Assembly (NCBI RefSeq): GCF_949987515.2
Contig: NC_082693.1
Coordinates: 22,068,994 to 22,132,993, forward strand
Source of the DNA: Delphinus delphis
Taxonomy: Eukaryota; Chordata; Mammalia; Artiodactyla; Delphinidae
Direction: 5' to 3'
DNA length: 64,000 nt
In this document: in pieces, positions 25,829-38,147 of the stretch
Layout: every line of letters starts with the position of its first letter
How positions within the stretch are numbered: position 1 is the first letter of the stretch
Notes under the pieces: generated by a model
The model's database searches: none
Seen by the model: the letters and a program-made list of their open reading frames with translations, nothing else
Told to the model about the DNA's origin: nothing
Translations under genes and position numbers: made by a program

Positions 25829-26647
25829 AAAGAGATGGTGCAGAGATCGTGAAAAGGTATAACATTAATCACTAAAATTGTAGAAACAAAATACCAGGAA
25901 GTATTTTAACATGAACTGGCATTTGTCATGTTATCTCCCATTCATTGGAAGTTTTGAAAGCCAGATTAAAAGTTCTTAAGTAATAAAAGAAAAACAATCA
26001 TAAATCTGAGATGTCATGATCTAGAAAATATCCTTATCATTCAAATACATATTTATATAAAACATGTAGGTTACATACATTCATCAAATGTATGTCACTC
26101 AGTAAATACTTCTGAAAGCCAAGTATGCATGTTATCTTAGGCATGGTACAAGTCAGCTATGGAAACAGAAACAGAATGCATTTTCATAGCTTTTCTCCCC
26201 ACTTCTGGCTCTCTCAGTCAATAATTTTGAATCTTTATTATTGAATTTTCTAGGTAGTAATTCTAAGAGTCATGGAGCCTTTCATAAGTCTACTAGGAAA
26301 AACAGACATAAAAAATTTCAACACTAACAAAAAAAAGTCACCAACATACATTTGGAATATTAGGGTCTCTAAATATTTTTGTCCTTCAAATGCATGTTTA
26401 TATAAGGCATGGCACATACATTCATCCTAGTGATAAGCGAGTTATGAAAGTATATATGAAATACAGAAGTAGCTCATAGCAAAGTGTCCTGGAGGATAAA
26501 ATTGTTTCGTATTGCTGGGGAAACAGCAAGAGACAGAACTAGAGACGTCTAATGCAGATTATGAAGACCTGTGGGCTTCTTAGGGAACTGGGTTGTTACT
26601 CTCTAAGAGATGATGATAACTAGTAAGAGGTAGAGGATGTGATTCAG
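25829..26647. other. Intron H-I, unique part with a weak direct repeat
   Basis: Bases 26036-26096 and 26381-26437 resemble each other (shared wording CATACATTCATC and TTTATATAA), suggesting an old local duplication. Otherwise nothing recognised. Confidence 0.45.
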
Positions 26648-26839
26648 AAGGATCCTTATGTGGGAATGTGGAGAAAAAGCCAAAAACAGCGTCAGGGAGA
26701 ACAGCAGGGAGCGAAAAGGAACATCCAACTTCAAGATATTTAAGCAGTAACAGTTTTAAGACTTGTGTTTCAAACTTTGCTTCTGAGACAATCCCAACAA
26801 CGGTTCACGAAGGCGAGATTCTTGGCTTAAATTTTTTTT
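26648..26839 (+). repeat. Source arm of a local inverted duplication
   Basis: This unique-looking 192-bp stretch reappears in reverse complement at 27647-27838 with about four substitutions and two fewer bases in an A/T run. It starts with the palindrome AAGGATCCTT. Confidence 0.93.
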
Positions 26840-27523
26840 TTGGATCTGACTTGCGAAGTCACCTCAAGTTAAATCAAAACTCTTTAATAAACACCCACTG
26901 TTTCGTGTTAAACTTTCTTGGGAAACTTGGAAAAAGTAGAAAGCAGAGTCCCTGCAGATGAAGAAGTCATCTGTACAGAAAGTAGTGTAACAGCCGAAAG
27001 CACATCCGCGGCAGGGCTGTTGGTTTTTGTGAAGAACTAGAGAAAAAGAAAAAGAAAGCTGAATTCAAAATGTGGCTCAGCAAGCTACAGGCTGTATGGT
27101 CTCAGGGCAAGTGTTTACCCTCTGTACGAGCACATGTCCTGGGCACAATGTGGCCACAAAACCTACTTGCTGGATTGTGACAAGGATTTCAGATAAAAAT
27201 ATGCAAGACTTTGATGTGTGCTAGGCGTTAGATATAAATAATAGATTCCCTTCTGAAGTAATCCTCTGTCAAATGTGTGGCCTAGCAAATGGTGGACACT
27301 CACTATTAACTATTTAATAGACATATTACACAGTTATTCTCTGCCTATTTTTTTACCTTCATTTGATTTTTGAAAGGGACATGATCTAGCGTAGATCATG
27401 TGTTTGAGAACCTCTTGATACAGAGAGAGAAGACTAGGCCCAGAGGGGGAAAACAAGTCCTCCCAGGCACCATTGATAACTAAGAGAAAACCTGACAGTT
27501 ATAGGCACTTTTTCTAAAACTTC
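26840..27523. other. Spacer between duplicated segments
   Basis: Unique intronic DNA, nothing recognised. Confidence 0.5.
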
Positions 27524-27625
27524 TACATGTGGAATCTAAAATAGTATACAAATGAATTTATTTACAATACTGAAACAGACTCACAGACATAGAAAACAAA
27601 CTTATGGTTACCAAAGGGGAAAGCC
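27524..27625 (+). repeat. 102-bp direct copy of 25451-25552
   Basis: 101 of 102 bases are identical to the L1 3' UTR piece 2.1 kb to the left. Other L1 copies in the window differ far more there, so this is a local copy and not an independent L1 insertion. Confidence 0.9.
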
Positions 27626-27635
27626 TTTGGTAACC
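27606..27635. repeat. Perfect 12-bp hairpin at the joint
   Basis: GGTTACCAAAGG (27606-27617) is followed after six bases by its exact complement CCTTTGGTAACC (27624-27635). The right arm starts with the last two bases of the 102-bp copy and runs past its end. Confidence 0.92.
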
Positions 27636-27646
27636 TTAAGGCTTTC

Positions 27647-27838
27647 AAAAAAAATTTAAGCCAAGAATCTCGCTTTCGTGAACCGTTGTTGGGATTGTCT
27701 CAGAAGAAAAGTTTGAAACACAAGTCTTAAAACTGTTACCGCTTAAATATCTTGAAGTTGGATGTTCCTTTTCACTCCCTGCTGTTCTCCCTGACGCTGT
27801 TTTTGGCTTTTTCTCCACATTCCCACATAAGGATCCTT
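27647..27838 (-). repeat. Inverted copy of 26648-26839
   Basis: About 98% identical reverse complement of the arm 0.8 kb to the left. It is bracketed by the identical 17-mer GGTAACCTTAAGGCTTT at 27629-27645 and 27841-27857; a third, imperfect unit follows to 27873. Confidence 0.93.
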
Positions 27839-27877
27839 AAGGTAACCTTAAGGCTTTGGTAACCTTAAAGCTTAAGG

Positions 27878-28249
27878 AGGAAGAAAATATATAACAAAAG
27901 TGTAAAAGACATTATACATTAAGCCAGAAAGGACTTAGAGGTGCAGTCAGCACAGCACAAAGTTGGTAAGAGAACCAGACTCAGAAGATCAGAATATCAC
28001 AGAAATCTTCCTTCACATCCGAAGAAAAGGATTCCATAAAACACCTGCTGCCCGGAGTAGATTTCTGATGCCAGTGATTCTGGGGCATTTGGAAGTAGGT
28101 AGCCTCTAGAAATTTTTTTCATGTCTAGAATTTTTCTGTGCATTTAAATGTCTTAATGTTGTTTTTATTTGTCTCCCTAATCTCTATCTTCTATAAGATC
28201 TGAATCATTTTTATTTTTCTTCCTAATCTGTTATTTCCTATGAGATCTT
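27878..28249. other. Intron H-I, unique part
   Basis: No recognised feature. Confidence 0.5.
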
Positions 28250-28735
28250 AATCTTGACCTACAGTTTTTCCAGTCTTGGTACTTCTCTGGAAAATATCTG
28301 TAGTGGATGCTGTGATGGTCCTGCCCAGATTCCCTTTCAGGAAGGAAGGACTATTGCCTCAGCTGCTAGCAGTGCCACTTGGGGGACAGCCCTCAAAAGT
28401 CAGTCCTCTGGGGATTGGCTGGTCTGAAAACAGCTGCCTCAAGCAAGACCACACCCCATTCCAGGGCAGCCCACGGGGCCATAAAAACTCAGCCCCCTCA
28501 CTCCAATGAGAGAGAACTCTGAAAGGACACCCCAACTTCACACCACCCAGAGGCTCCCCACTAAGACCACAACACAACCCAATTTCTCGCTTGGCCCAGG
28601 CCTGCTTCTTTCCCTTCCATTCCACGAGTGTTGATGCTAAGAGCTCTCCCTAATAAGCCTCCGGCGTGCTCATCTCTGTTCAGAGTCTGCTTCCTGGGGA
28701 ACACAACCTGCACTAAGGACCTCCAGAGATCCTGG
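28250..28735 (+). mobile_element. Possible solo LTR (ERVL, LTR33-like)
   Basis: The order 'tgtagtggatgctgtgatgg', then a CATAAAAACTCAG TATA-like box (28481-28492), then AATAAG and the end box CAGAGTCTGCTTCCTGGGG resembles an old ERVL-type LTR. A second diverged block at 41232-41690 shares the start and TATA-like wording. Family assignment is from memory and tentative. Confidence 0.4.
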
Positions 28736-29434
28736 GCAGTTGCTGTCAGGAGACGGATCTCAAGGCATGATGAGAACACACTCATCTGACCCAGGGCACA
28801 CACACAGAGGACAAGAGAAACCTATCACTGTGGACAGGATTGCACACGTGTCCCGGCCGCCTCTTTGAGGCTCCAGCTCCCTCTACTAGAAGCATATGAT
28901 GGGACTGGGGAGAAGGTGTAGGCAGAAGGGAGAAGAAGCTGATGGGAGCAGGCAGGTGTGAGGAACGAGACCCAGAGTGGATGAGACAGATCTGCCTGAA
29001 GGCGAGGGACAGGCTGGAAGCAGAGATGAGGCAGGACCATCAAAAAGAAGCATCGCGAGGGGCAGAATGGTGGTGGGAAAAATTAAGTCCAGAAGTCCAG
29101 GAAAGAGATGTTCAGATGATGACTGGTCACCGTGGCATCTTCCTCCGGCAAGCCAACCTGCCTGACACTTCTGAGCACTGTGAGCTGTGCTGTGAACTTA
29201 TGTCGTTTATACCGACCTGGAAGGAGCTCAGTCTGATGAAACATTGACAGGAGCTGAAGGGACATTAGAGAGAGTCCTTAAAATGAAGCTGCCTGGACCT
29301 TTGCTACCTGCTGTTTGGTGATGGTCACTGTACTAAACCTCATTTCTGTTCTTTCTCATCCTCCAACTCCACATATACACGTCCTCGGAGTCCCAACTTG
29401 CACACAGGTAAGCCTTTCTTGCTTGCTTACTTGC
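28736..29434. other. Intron H-I, unique part
   Basis: No recognised feature. Confidence 0.45.
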
Positions 29435-29645
29435 TTTTTTTTTTTTTTTTTTTGCGGTACGCGGGACTCTCACTGCTGTGGCCTCTCCCGTTGCGGAGCA
29501 CAGGCTCCGGACGCGCAGGCTCAGCGGCCATGGCTCACGGGCCCAGCCGCTCCGCAGCATGTGGGATCTTCCCAGACCGGGTCACGAACCTGCATCCCCT
29601 GCATCGGCAGGCGGACTCTCAACCACTGCGCCACCGGGGAAGCCC
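29435..29645 (-). mobile_element. CHR-2-type SINE
   Basis: Complete copy in reverse, with a 19-base T run at 29435-29453 as the complement of its tail and the head ending at GAAGCCC. Target-site duplication is short and uncertain (TTGCTT). Confidence 0.94.
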
Positions 29646-31076
29646 TTGCTTGATTTTTTTGATACACTCGATATTTTAAGTGAACTAAGGCTCCTGGTTT
29701 CAAGGCATTGTAGCTGGTGTCTTTACAAAGAGCAATCACAGCTCTTAACCAGCAGTCATGCTTCATGGATATCTGCTAAAAGGAGTCTTTTGCAACACAC
29801 ATTAAAAAGAATACCATTGAGTGAGCGAATGAGAATTACATACTAATCTTCGAAGAATCACAGCTTTGAACTGAAAGAGACTGTAAAGATCACATTTAGA
29901 TTAACCTCCTGATTTTATAAAGGAAGAAACTATTTTCTGGCAGATTTTTGCTGCAAATATTTTCCTCCTTTCCCACCCATAGAACACTATTAAAAAATGT
30001 TTCTGCTCCACCTTCCATCTCAATTTCCCTTCTCCTTTTAAAAAGCAACTACGCTGCCAGGAAAAGCATTTCAAGGTGGATCATGTGAAGTCCCAGCCAA
30101 GGCAAAAAAAAAAAAGTTAAATTGAAGAAGCAGCTGGTTCTTTGCCACTAGATGGGGAGTTAGCACACCCTCATTCTCCTCCCCCAATCTTCTGGGGCAA
30201 GGGGTACTACTGGACATTTGTGTATCCAAGGTGCCTCTACTACCCTCCCTCCTTATCTCTTCTCTACCCTGGGTTGGGCCCACAGGGCTACGTGAGTCAC
30301 CAGTGCAGCTGGAATCCTTTTAGGGCAGGAGGATAATTTCGGGCTGCTGTGGTTACCTGTATTTTATTCTCTAAGACCAAAGGCACTTCAGCTCCCACCC
30401 TGAAACCTCAAAGGAAAGGAGATCCTAAAAGTAAATGGAATTTCCATCGATTTTTTTTTGGTGATTTCTCTTCTTCAATATTATAACACATATGCCAAAA
30501 AAAGAGATTATCTGGTTACCGACTGGGAACAGGCCGACCTTTCAGGGATTGACTACAGAAACTCCCAAGAACTTGGAGCTGCGAAAAAGCAAAATGGTAG
30601 AAGATGAAAAGAAACTATTCGGCTCTTATTTGACCTTTTGGCAGTTTTCTGATCTATTGTCTTTTCAAACTGCGGTGAGTTCAAGGGTTGGGGGGCAATT
30701 GTGAGAAGAAATGACAGTGGTGACCTAGACACCCGAATGAGCCCAAGTCTTACTCAATGGTTAGACTTTATTGCTCCATTTTGGAGGTTTAAATTTGAAC
30801 CCCAGTTCGATTCAAACAACAAACAGATAAATGAAAGGATATTGACAGGATAACTAAACAACAAATTAGACTTAAGCTATTTCCAGACTGTGTCAAGTTC
30901 TATACCCTGCTCAAATGGAGATGATACTCTCACCTTTCCGAGTTAACACGTTATGCTGCTCTTAGGAGAATGTATAAGTACGATTCACATTTGTCCCAAC
31001 CATTGAAATGACTCTCTAGTAGAACAAAATACACCCACGCACCTGCAATAAGTGATCTTAATTAATCACATTAGTA
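29646..31076. other. Intron H-I, unique part
   Basis: Nothing is recognised with confidence; a diverged MIR-like piece may lie near 29860-29940. Confidence 0.45.
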
Positions 31077-33659
31077 TAGGCATACCTCAGAAATACTGCA
31101 GGTTCAGTTCCAGACCACCACGGCAAATCATATATCGCAATAAAAATGAGTCTCAGGAAGATTTTTTGGTTTCCCAGTGCATATAAAAGTTGTTTACACC
31201 ATGGTTTAGTCTATTAAGTGTACAACAGCATTATGTGTTAAAAAAAAAATGTATACACCTTAACTTAAAAAATACTTTAATGCTAAAAATTGCTCACCCT
31301 CTGGATTGTTTATTTTCTTTTAGCATCAAAGAAGGTCAGTGTCTACCCATGTTCAAACATTGCACGACATGCCTGTCCTAATAACAGTTGAGTCTTTCCA
31401 CAGAGTGTATTCAAAATAACATGTCATTTGATAAATTCATAAATGTAAGAATAAATGAATGAAATTACCTTAATCATAAAAAAAAATGCTAACCATCATC
31501 TGAGCCCTCACGGAATTACGATCTGTTGGCTGGTGGAGGCTCTTGCCTCAGTGTTGATGGCTGCTGACTGATCAGGGTGGGGCTTGGTGGTAGTTCAGGT
31601 GGTCACGGCAGTTTCTCAAAATAAGACAATAATGAAGTCTGCTGCATCAATCTTCTTTTCATGAACAGTTTCTCTGTAGCTGTTTGACAGTATTTTAACC
31701 ACAGTAGAACTTCTTTCAAATGTGGAGTCAATCCTCTCAAACCCTGCCACTGCTTTACCAACTCAGTTTATATAATATTCTAAATCTTTTGTTGTCATCC
31801 CAACAATCTTCACAGCATCTTCATCAGGAGCAGATTCCATCTCAAGAAACCACTTTCTTCTCTCATAAGAAACAACTCATCAATTGTTCAAGTTTTAACT
31901 TGAGATTATAGCAATTCAGTGACATCTTCAGGCTCCACTTCTAATTCTAGTTCTCTTGCTACTTATACCACATCTGCAGTTACTTCCTCCACTGAAGTTT
32001 TGAACCCCTCACAGTCATCCCTGAGGGCTGGAATCAACTTCTTCCAAACTCCTGTTAATGTTCATATTTTGACCTCTTCTCATGAATCACAAATGTTCTT
32101 AATGACATCTAGAATAAGAAGTCTTTCCAGAAGGTTTTCTATTTACTCTGCCCAGGTCCATCAGAAGAATCACTACCTAAGGCAGCTATAGTCTTATAAA
32201 ATGTATTTCTTAAATAATAAGACTTGAAAGTCAAAATTATTCCCTGATCCATGGGCTGCAGAATGGATGCTGTGTTAGCAGGCAGGGGAACAACATTAAT
32301 CTGGTTGTATGTCTCCATCAGAGCTCTTGCGTGACCAGGTGCACTGTCAATGAGCAGTAATATTTTGGAAGAAATCTTTTCGTCTGAGCAGTAGGTTTCA
32401 ACAGTGGGCTTAAAGTATTCAGTAAACCATGTTGTAAGCAGATGTGCTGTCATCCAGGATTTGTTGTTGTGCTTATAGAGCACAGGCAAAGTAGAGTTAG
32501 CATAATTCTGAAGGGCCCTAGGATTTTCAGAAGGGTAAATGAGCACTGGCTTCAACTCAGTCACCAGCTGCTTTAGCCCGCAATAAGAGTTAGCCTGTCT
32601 TTTGAAGCTTTGAAGACAGGCATTGACTTCTCCTCTCTAGCTATGGAAGTCCTAGATGGCAACTTCTTCAAATAGAAGGCTGCTTTGTCTACACTGAAAA
32701 TCTGTTGTTTAGTGTAGCCACCTTCATGAATTATCTGAGCTAGGTCTTCTGGATAATTTGCTACAGCTTCTACCTTAGCACTTGCTGCTTAACCTTGCAC
32801 TTCAATGTTATGGACATGGTTTCTTCCCTTAAACCCCATGAACCAACCTCTGCTAGCTTCACACTTTTCTCCTGCGGTTTCCTCACCTCTCTCAGCCTTC
32901 AGAGAATTGAAGACAGTTAGGGTTTTGCTCTGGATTAGGCTTTGGCTTAAAGAAATGTTGTGGCTGCTTTGATCTTCTCTCCAGATCACTACAATTTTCT
33001 CCATATCAGCAATAAGGCTGTTTCCCTTTCTTACCATTCATATGTTCACTGGAGTGGCACTTTTAACTTCCTTCAAGAACCTTCCTTTTGCATTCACTGC
33101 TTGGCTAACTGGTGCAAGAGGCCTAGCTTTTAGTGTATCTTGGCTTTCAACATGCCTTCCTCACTAAGCTTAATCATTTCTAGCTTCTGATGTAAAGTGA
33201 GAGCCGTGCAACTCTTCCTTTCACTTGAACACATAGAGGCCACTGTATGGTTATTAACTGGTCTAATTTCAATATTGATGTGTCTCAGGGAATAGGGGTG
33301 CCCAAGGAGAGAAGGAGAGACGGGGAACGGCAGGTTGGTGGAGCGGTCAGAACACACACAACATTTATTGATTAAGTTGGCCGGCTTATGTGGACATGGC
33401 TAGTGGTGGCCAAAAACAATTACAAGAGCAACATCAAAGATCACAGATTATCATGACAAACATATTAATAATGAAAATGTTTGAAATATTCTGAGAATTA
33501 CCAAAATGTGACACAGAGACACGAAGTGAACAAATGCTGTTGGGAAAATAGCTCCAGCAGACTTGCTGGACTCAGGGGTGACACAAACCTTCCGTTTGTA
33601 AAAAATGCAATATCTGTGAAATGCAATAAAGCTAAGTGCAATAAAAGAAGGTATGCCTG
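31077..33659 (-). mobile_element. Tigger1-like DNA transposon (pogo/Tc1-mariner), near complete
   Basis: Both terminal inverted repeats are present: TAGGCATACCTCAG at the left and its complement-type end GGTATGCCTG at the right, each next to a TA (31075-31076 and 33660-33661), the expected target duplication. Length 2,583 bp is close to the family's usual 2.4 kb. The transposase lies on the minus strand and is broken. Confidence 0.95.
31505..33245 (-). pseudogene. Tigger1 transposase remnant (CENP-B HTH plus DDE)
   Basis: From right to left, one sees an N-terminal CENP-B-like helix-turn-helix part (LTLHQKLEMIKLSEEG, about 33140-33240), the middle DNA-binding domain ([17 protein letters not shown]), a first acidic residue in FSVDKAAFY (near 32690), a second in [10 protein letters not shown] (near 32350), and the third in [10 protein letters not shown] (near 32260). 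The proteins of this family cut and paste the element at TA sites. Stops and frameshifts split it into at least four pieces and the start codon has become GTG, so it is inactive, as expected for an old mammalian Tigger. Confidence 0.93.
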
Positions 33660-33661
33660 TA

Positions 33662-35229
33662 GTAGTATCAATCCTTGATTGTGTATCCTTCAGCAAGCAT
33701 AAAGAGAGACGCATAATTTTTTATATGAAATGTACTTTCACAAATATATTGACAATATCCAGTTTATCAGCCTGTATATGGCATTTGCTTTTAACTTCTA
33801 AACATGACAAAGAAGAGCACTGCTTGACATAATCCTTCGATTCGAAAGATCAATTACACTGAATGGTGCCTGTGAATTCTAAATCACTGAGAGTAAATGA
33901 CAGGTATTAGGCAAAGCACACTGACTGAACAACATAGCCTGCCGGGAGTGAATACACTTGTTTGAAAACAGTATTTCTTTTCTTAAGTGAGTACCTAGTG
34001 AATGAAAAGTTGATAGTTGATAGCTCTGAAGACGAGAATCTTCTGCCTCACTACAGTAAAGGCCAGGGCAGTGCCAGCTCCTTTTGTCTCCGTGTGAGTG
34101 TGCCTGGATAATTTTCTGAATGGACCACCTCTAGGGCACGAAAATGAGAAACTGCTTCTGAACCTATCAATTTCTGCTGAGCATGCCAACTAAAAAGCCA
34201 CCGTGACGGTGAACAGATACAACCTGGGAGCTAGACTCAGACTCCCAACCAGCTCTAGGATGAGGACAACTCCCAGTGACGAGAAGGGCTGCACTGTAAC
34301 CAAGGACCCAGAAGAGGAAAACTTCTGTAATTGCCACTTTCCAAGGCAGCCATCCCCATTGCCTCAAACACGAATCACTAGCATCTAAGCCTACAGGATT
34401 TCCCAGAAAAACATATGAATGCTGTGTGCACACCCTATTTAAGACAGGCGCCACTGGGATTGAACTCCGGGAACCGTAAACCTTCACCTTCTCCACACAC
34501 CTCTCTCTTCTTCCGCTCCCCTGGGTCTGACCTGCCAAACAATGACCAGACACATTTCTCTGAATGTCCAACCCCAACTGTGCTGGAGCAGAATTCTTAA
34601 GTGGTAAGTCGATCAAAAGGATAAAAAAAGACATAGTTCTATTGCACAGAATTTTCCAGACACAGTATGAGAAAAGAAAGCTGTTATCATTTACTTGAAA
34701 GAGCTGGCCTGTCCAGCAACAGTGCTTATAAAATTACCTCCTATTTTTAAAAAATTGTATTTTGCAAATGACTACCAATAAAAATAAAGTTTCACTAAAA
34801 TTAAGAAAATATAATCAAACACTTTTAACATACAAGAGCCAAGATGGTGCTACACCGGGTATTATACTGTGGCAATATTGCTACAGCTCCCTGACTCGTC
34901 CTTTAGAATAACAATTCTTTTTTCTCCAGGTACTTCCTGTAATCTGGGATTTCCTCTCTGGCATCAGCCTCAGTCTCACCCTGTACCACAGGAATTTTTC
35001 CCAGGCCTGACAATCCTGTCTCCACATATGGAAATTCCAGAAATGTGTTGTCTCTTGCTTCTTTTGCTAAGAATTTATAGAGTCTAATAGGGCTTTTTTA
35101 GGAATTTATAGCTTAAGAGAACTGAGCTATAATAACACATCTCCTAGAAGAGTTGCAAGATAATGCTGTAAGTTTGAAATGTCATCTTACATATAATAAA
35201 TCATTTTCTTACTTGGCTAATTATTTAAG
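33662..35229. other. Intron H-I, unique part
   Basis: No recognised gene or repeat. Open frames at 34167-34634 look non-coding. Confidence 0.5.
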
Positions 35230-35366
35230 TCATTAATTTTTCTGTTTTGAAATACTTTCGAATTTATGGAAAGAGTTACAAGAATAGTACAAAGAACATC
35301 ATAACACCCTCTGCCCACATTTATCAGATTCACAAATTCTGCCACATTTACATCCTCTCTCTCTCT

Positions 35367-35414
<48 letters not shown>

Positions 35415-35910
35415 TTTCCTGCACTCTTTGAGAGTTAGTTCCAAACATCATGACCTTTTTAACTCTCAATTCTTCAGCACGTATTTGCTAAAAACAAGTA
35501 CATTCTCTTACATAACTACAGTACAGTACAATTATAAAATTCAGGAAATCTGATACAACACTACAACCTAATGTACAATCCATATTCAAATTTTACCAAT
35601 TGTGCCAATAATGTATTCTGTAGATAATAATTTTCCTGATCCAAAACCACATATTATATGTAGTTGTCATGTCTCTTTTATCTCCTTTATTCTGAAACAG
35701 TTTCTCAAACTTTATCTTTCATAACACTGACATTTTCGAAATATTCAAGCCAGCTGTTCTATAAAATACCCCCCTCAATTTGTACCTGTCTGATATTTCT
35801 TCATAATTAGATGGTGATTATGAATTTTTGTCAGGAATACTAAATAGGCAATGTTGTGTCCTTCTCAGGACGTCACATCTAGAGGCACATGATGTTGCTT
35901 TGTCCCTATT
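35230..35910. mobile_element. Ancient L1M-like 3' region
   Basis: Wording such as 'gaatttatggaaagagttac', 'ttctcttacataactacag' and 'cctgatccaaaaccacatat' in this order is that of a common old mammalian L1 3' repeat. A (CA) microsatellite has grown inside. Orientation not assigned. Confidence 0.5.
35369..35410 (+). repeat. (AC)21 microsatellite
   Basis: Uninterrupted AC dinucleotides preceded by a CT run. Confidence 0.98.
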
Positions 35911-37289
35911 TTATTATTTTTTATTTTAAAAATTTATTTTCAACTCTTTATTTTGTTTACTTACCTTAAAGAATACCTATAAGACCGAGCCCCTACAGAA
36001 GTGTTAACTTCAAAAAAATTTACGGACCAAAATTCTAACCTCAGTAACAATTTTTCTAAAATATTAGTTCATCAGACTAATAAATAATTGAGTGGTGCAA
36101 AAGATAGGAAGACTAATTCCTTGCACTTTAACTCTTCGCAATGCTACTGACTTACTCACGAATCTTACGCAAATTAATTAATCTCCCTGATTATGGTTTT
36201 CTATATTGGTACTTCTTACAAAACAGTGTGGAATCCAGGCACAATTCCATTACATTCGCATATTGGCAATATTTATGAGCAAACAATGTATCCCTGCGAG
36301 GTACATTCTTTCTTTTCTGTTTTATGTAATGTAAATAAAGCCACATATTCACTTTTTCAAATGTACCTCAAGGCAACATTGACAAAAAGTATAGTACTTT
36401 TTTTTTTGTCTTGCAAGTATAGTTATGCTCCAAAGAAATCTGAAGAGTGTTTTACTATAAAAGCATTGTCCTCCCATATGTAGGCAAGAGAATGATATTA
36501 AATAAACATTTAGTGCTAGTAAAAGCAAAAATGATTCCTTGAGAAGGGCTTTTAGAGTTGAGAGAAATGAAGAAAGCTCACTCTAACAAATTCTCTCAGA
36601 GGTATCTTGTGTAGTATAATCATCACTGTTATCAAATCGTCCTTAACAACAAACTATATTTTCTCACAGTTTACATTATGTATCCAATAATAGGAATGTA
36701 TAAAAGAAATAATTTACCCTCTGATTTGCAAATATCAAGAGAAGGGATCTTAAACTATAGTCCTTAAATTCAAATTAATTTCAATGCCCCAAGAACCAGA
36801 ATAACAGATTTCTAGGGTATTTACTACTAAACATATTCTTTCAAATTCCAAAAATCTAGGCAAAATCCACAAACCCTTTCCGCAGATTAGGAAAATGCCT
36901 TTCCCCAAATAAAGAAACACCATTCTACACACCACACGAGTCGAGTGTCAAAAGGAAGAGACCTCTGAGCCTCGGTTCATGCAGGACACATACAGGTATT
37001 TCTTACAACACAGCAAGAAGTTTCTTAGAGAATTATAATGGGCTGATAAAAACTATCATGAATCACCATTTATACTGGAATAGAATTACGGTGTTTTATA
37101 TTTAATTAATGGAGTAACACTGTGTGTCATGGTTAAGCACAAGTCACTCTACATGGAAAGTAGTCCATGGAAAACCACTCAGCACATACAGTACTCAATG
37201 AACAGCAGCTATCTAGGAAATATATCATATAAGCCAACAAACAATTACAATTACTTTTCATTTGGCCTCCAAGACAACGTATTCTCCTG
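35911..37289. other. Intron H-I, unique part
   Basis: No recognised feature. Confidence 0.5.
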
Positions 37290-38147
37290 GTTTTCCTCTT
37301 TCCTCACTGGTTCTCTGTCCCAGACTCTTTTGCAGGGGCCTGCTCTATCTTGGTGTTCAATGTTGGTGCATCCAGGATTCAGTCTTTAGATGTCATTTCT
37401 TCCCAATCAACAATCACTCCTTAAGTGATCATATTCATGTCTCCTATGCACCAATTCTCACATTCATATTTCTACCCTGACAATACCCTAAGTTCATCCA
37501 CATATCCAACTGTCACCATAACATCCCCAACTGGATGCCTAACAGTCATTTCCCACCTGATGTGCCCAAACAGAAATCCCGATTGTCCCTACAACCCTAC
37601 TTATCCACTAGTCTTTCTCACCTCAATAAATAGTACCACATTCATCCAACTGCTTTCAAAACCCAGGAATAATCTTTGACTCTCTTCTTTCTTTCCCATT
37701 TCACATCCAAGTCCTATGAGTCAGGACAGCACCATTCCAAATTCATCCACTTCTACCACTTCTATTCTAGTCCAACACCATCTTCCAATCCTGCCATAGC
37801 CTCCTTTCTATGGTCTTTCTAACATTTATGTCCACATACATGTTCACTACTGTCCACTCAGCAGCCAAAGTTATCAAATCATACTGATCCCTTCTCAAAA
37901 CCCTCTGAAGTTGCCCATCAAACTTAGAGCACAATCCAAATTCAAGGGTCTACAAATCTCTACAGTCTGAGCTTCTCCGGCCTTTTCTCCTGTATTCTCC
38001 CTTCCCTCACTTTGCCTCAGCCAAAATGGCCTTCCTGCTGCTCCTCACACAGAACAAGCTGACTCTGCCTCAGGGCTGTCTTCCTTGATGCATGTAGGTC
38101 TCTGCTCAGACATCAGAGAGGCTGTTCAATGCAAACAAAAACTACCT

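Noticed and set aside
28942..29247. 101-residue open frame suggesting an unannotated exon
   Set aside because: No homology that I recognise, plus-strand and minus-strand frames overlap, and no splice-site pair stands out.
34167..34634. 155-residue minus-strand open frame in the 27-kb intron
   Set aside because: No recognisable domain, and it overlaps plus-strand frames of equal quality. I regard it as chance.
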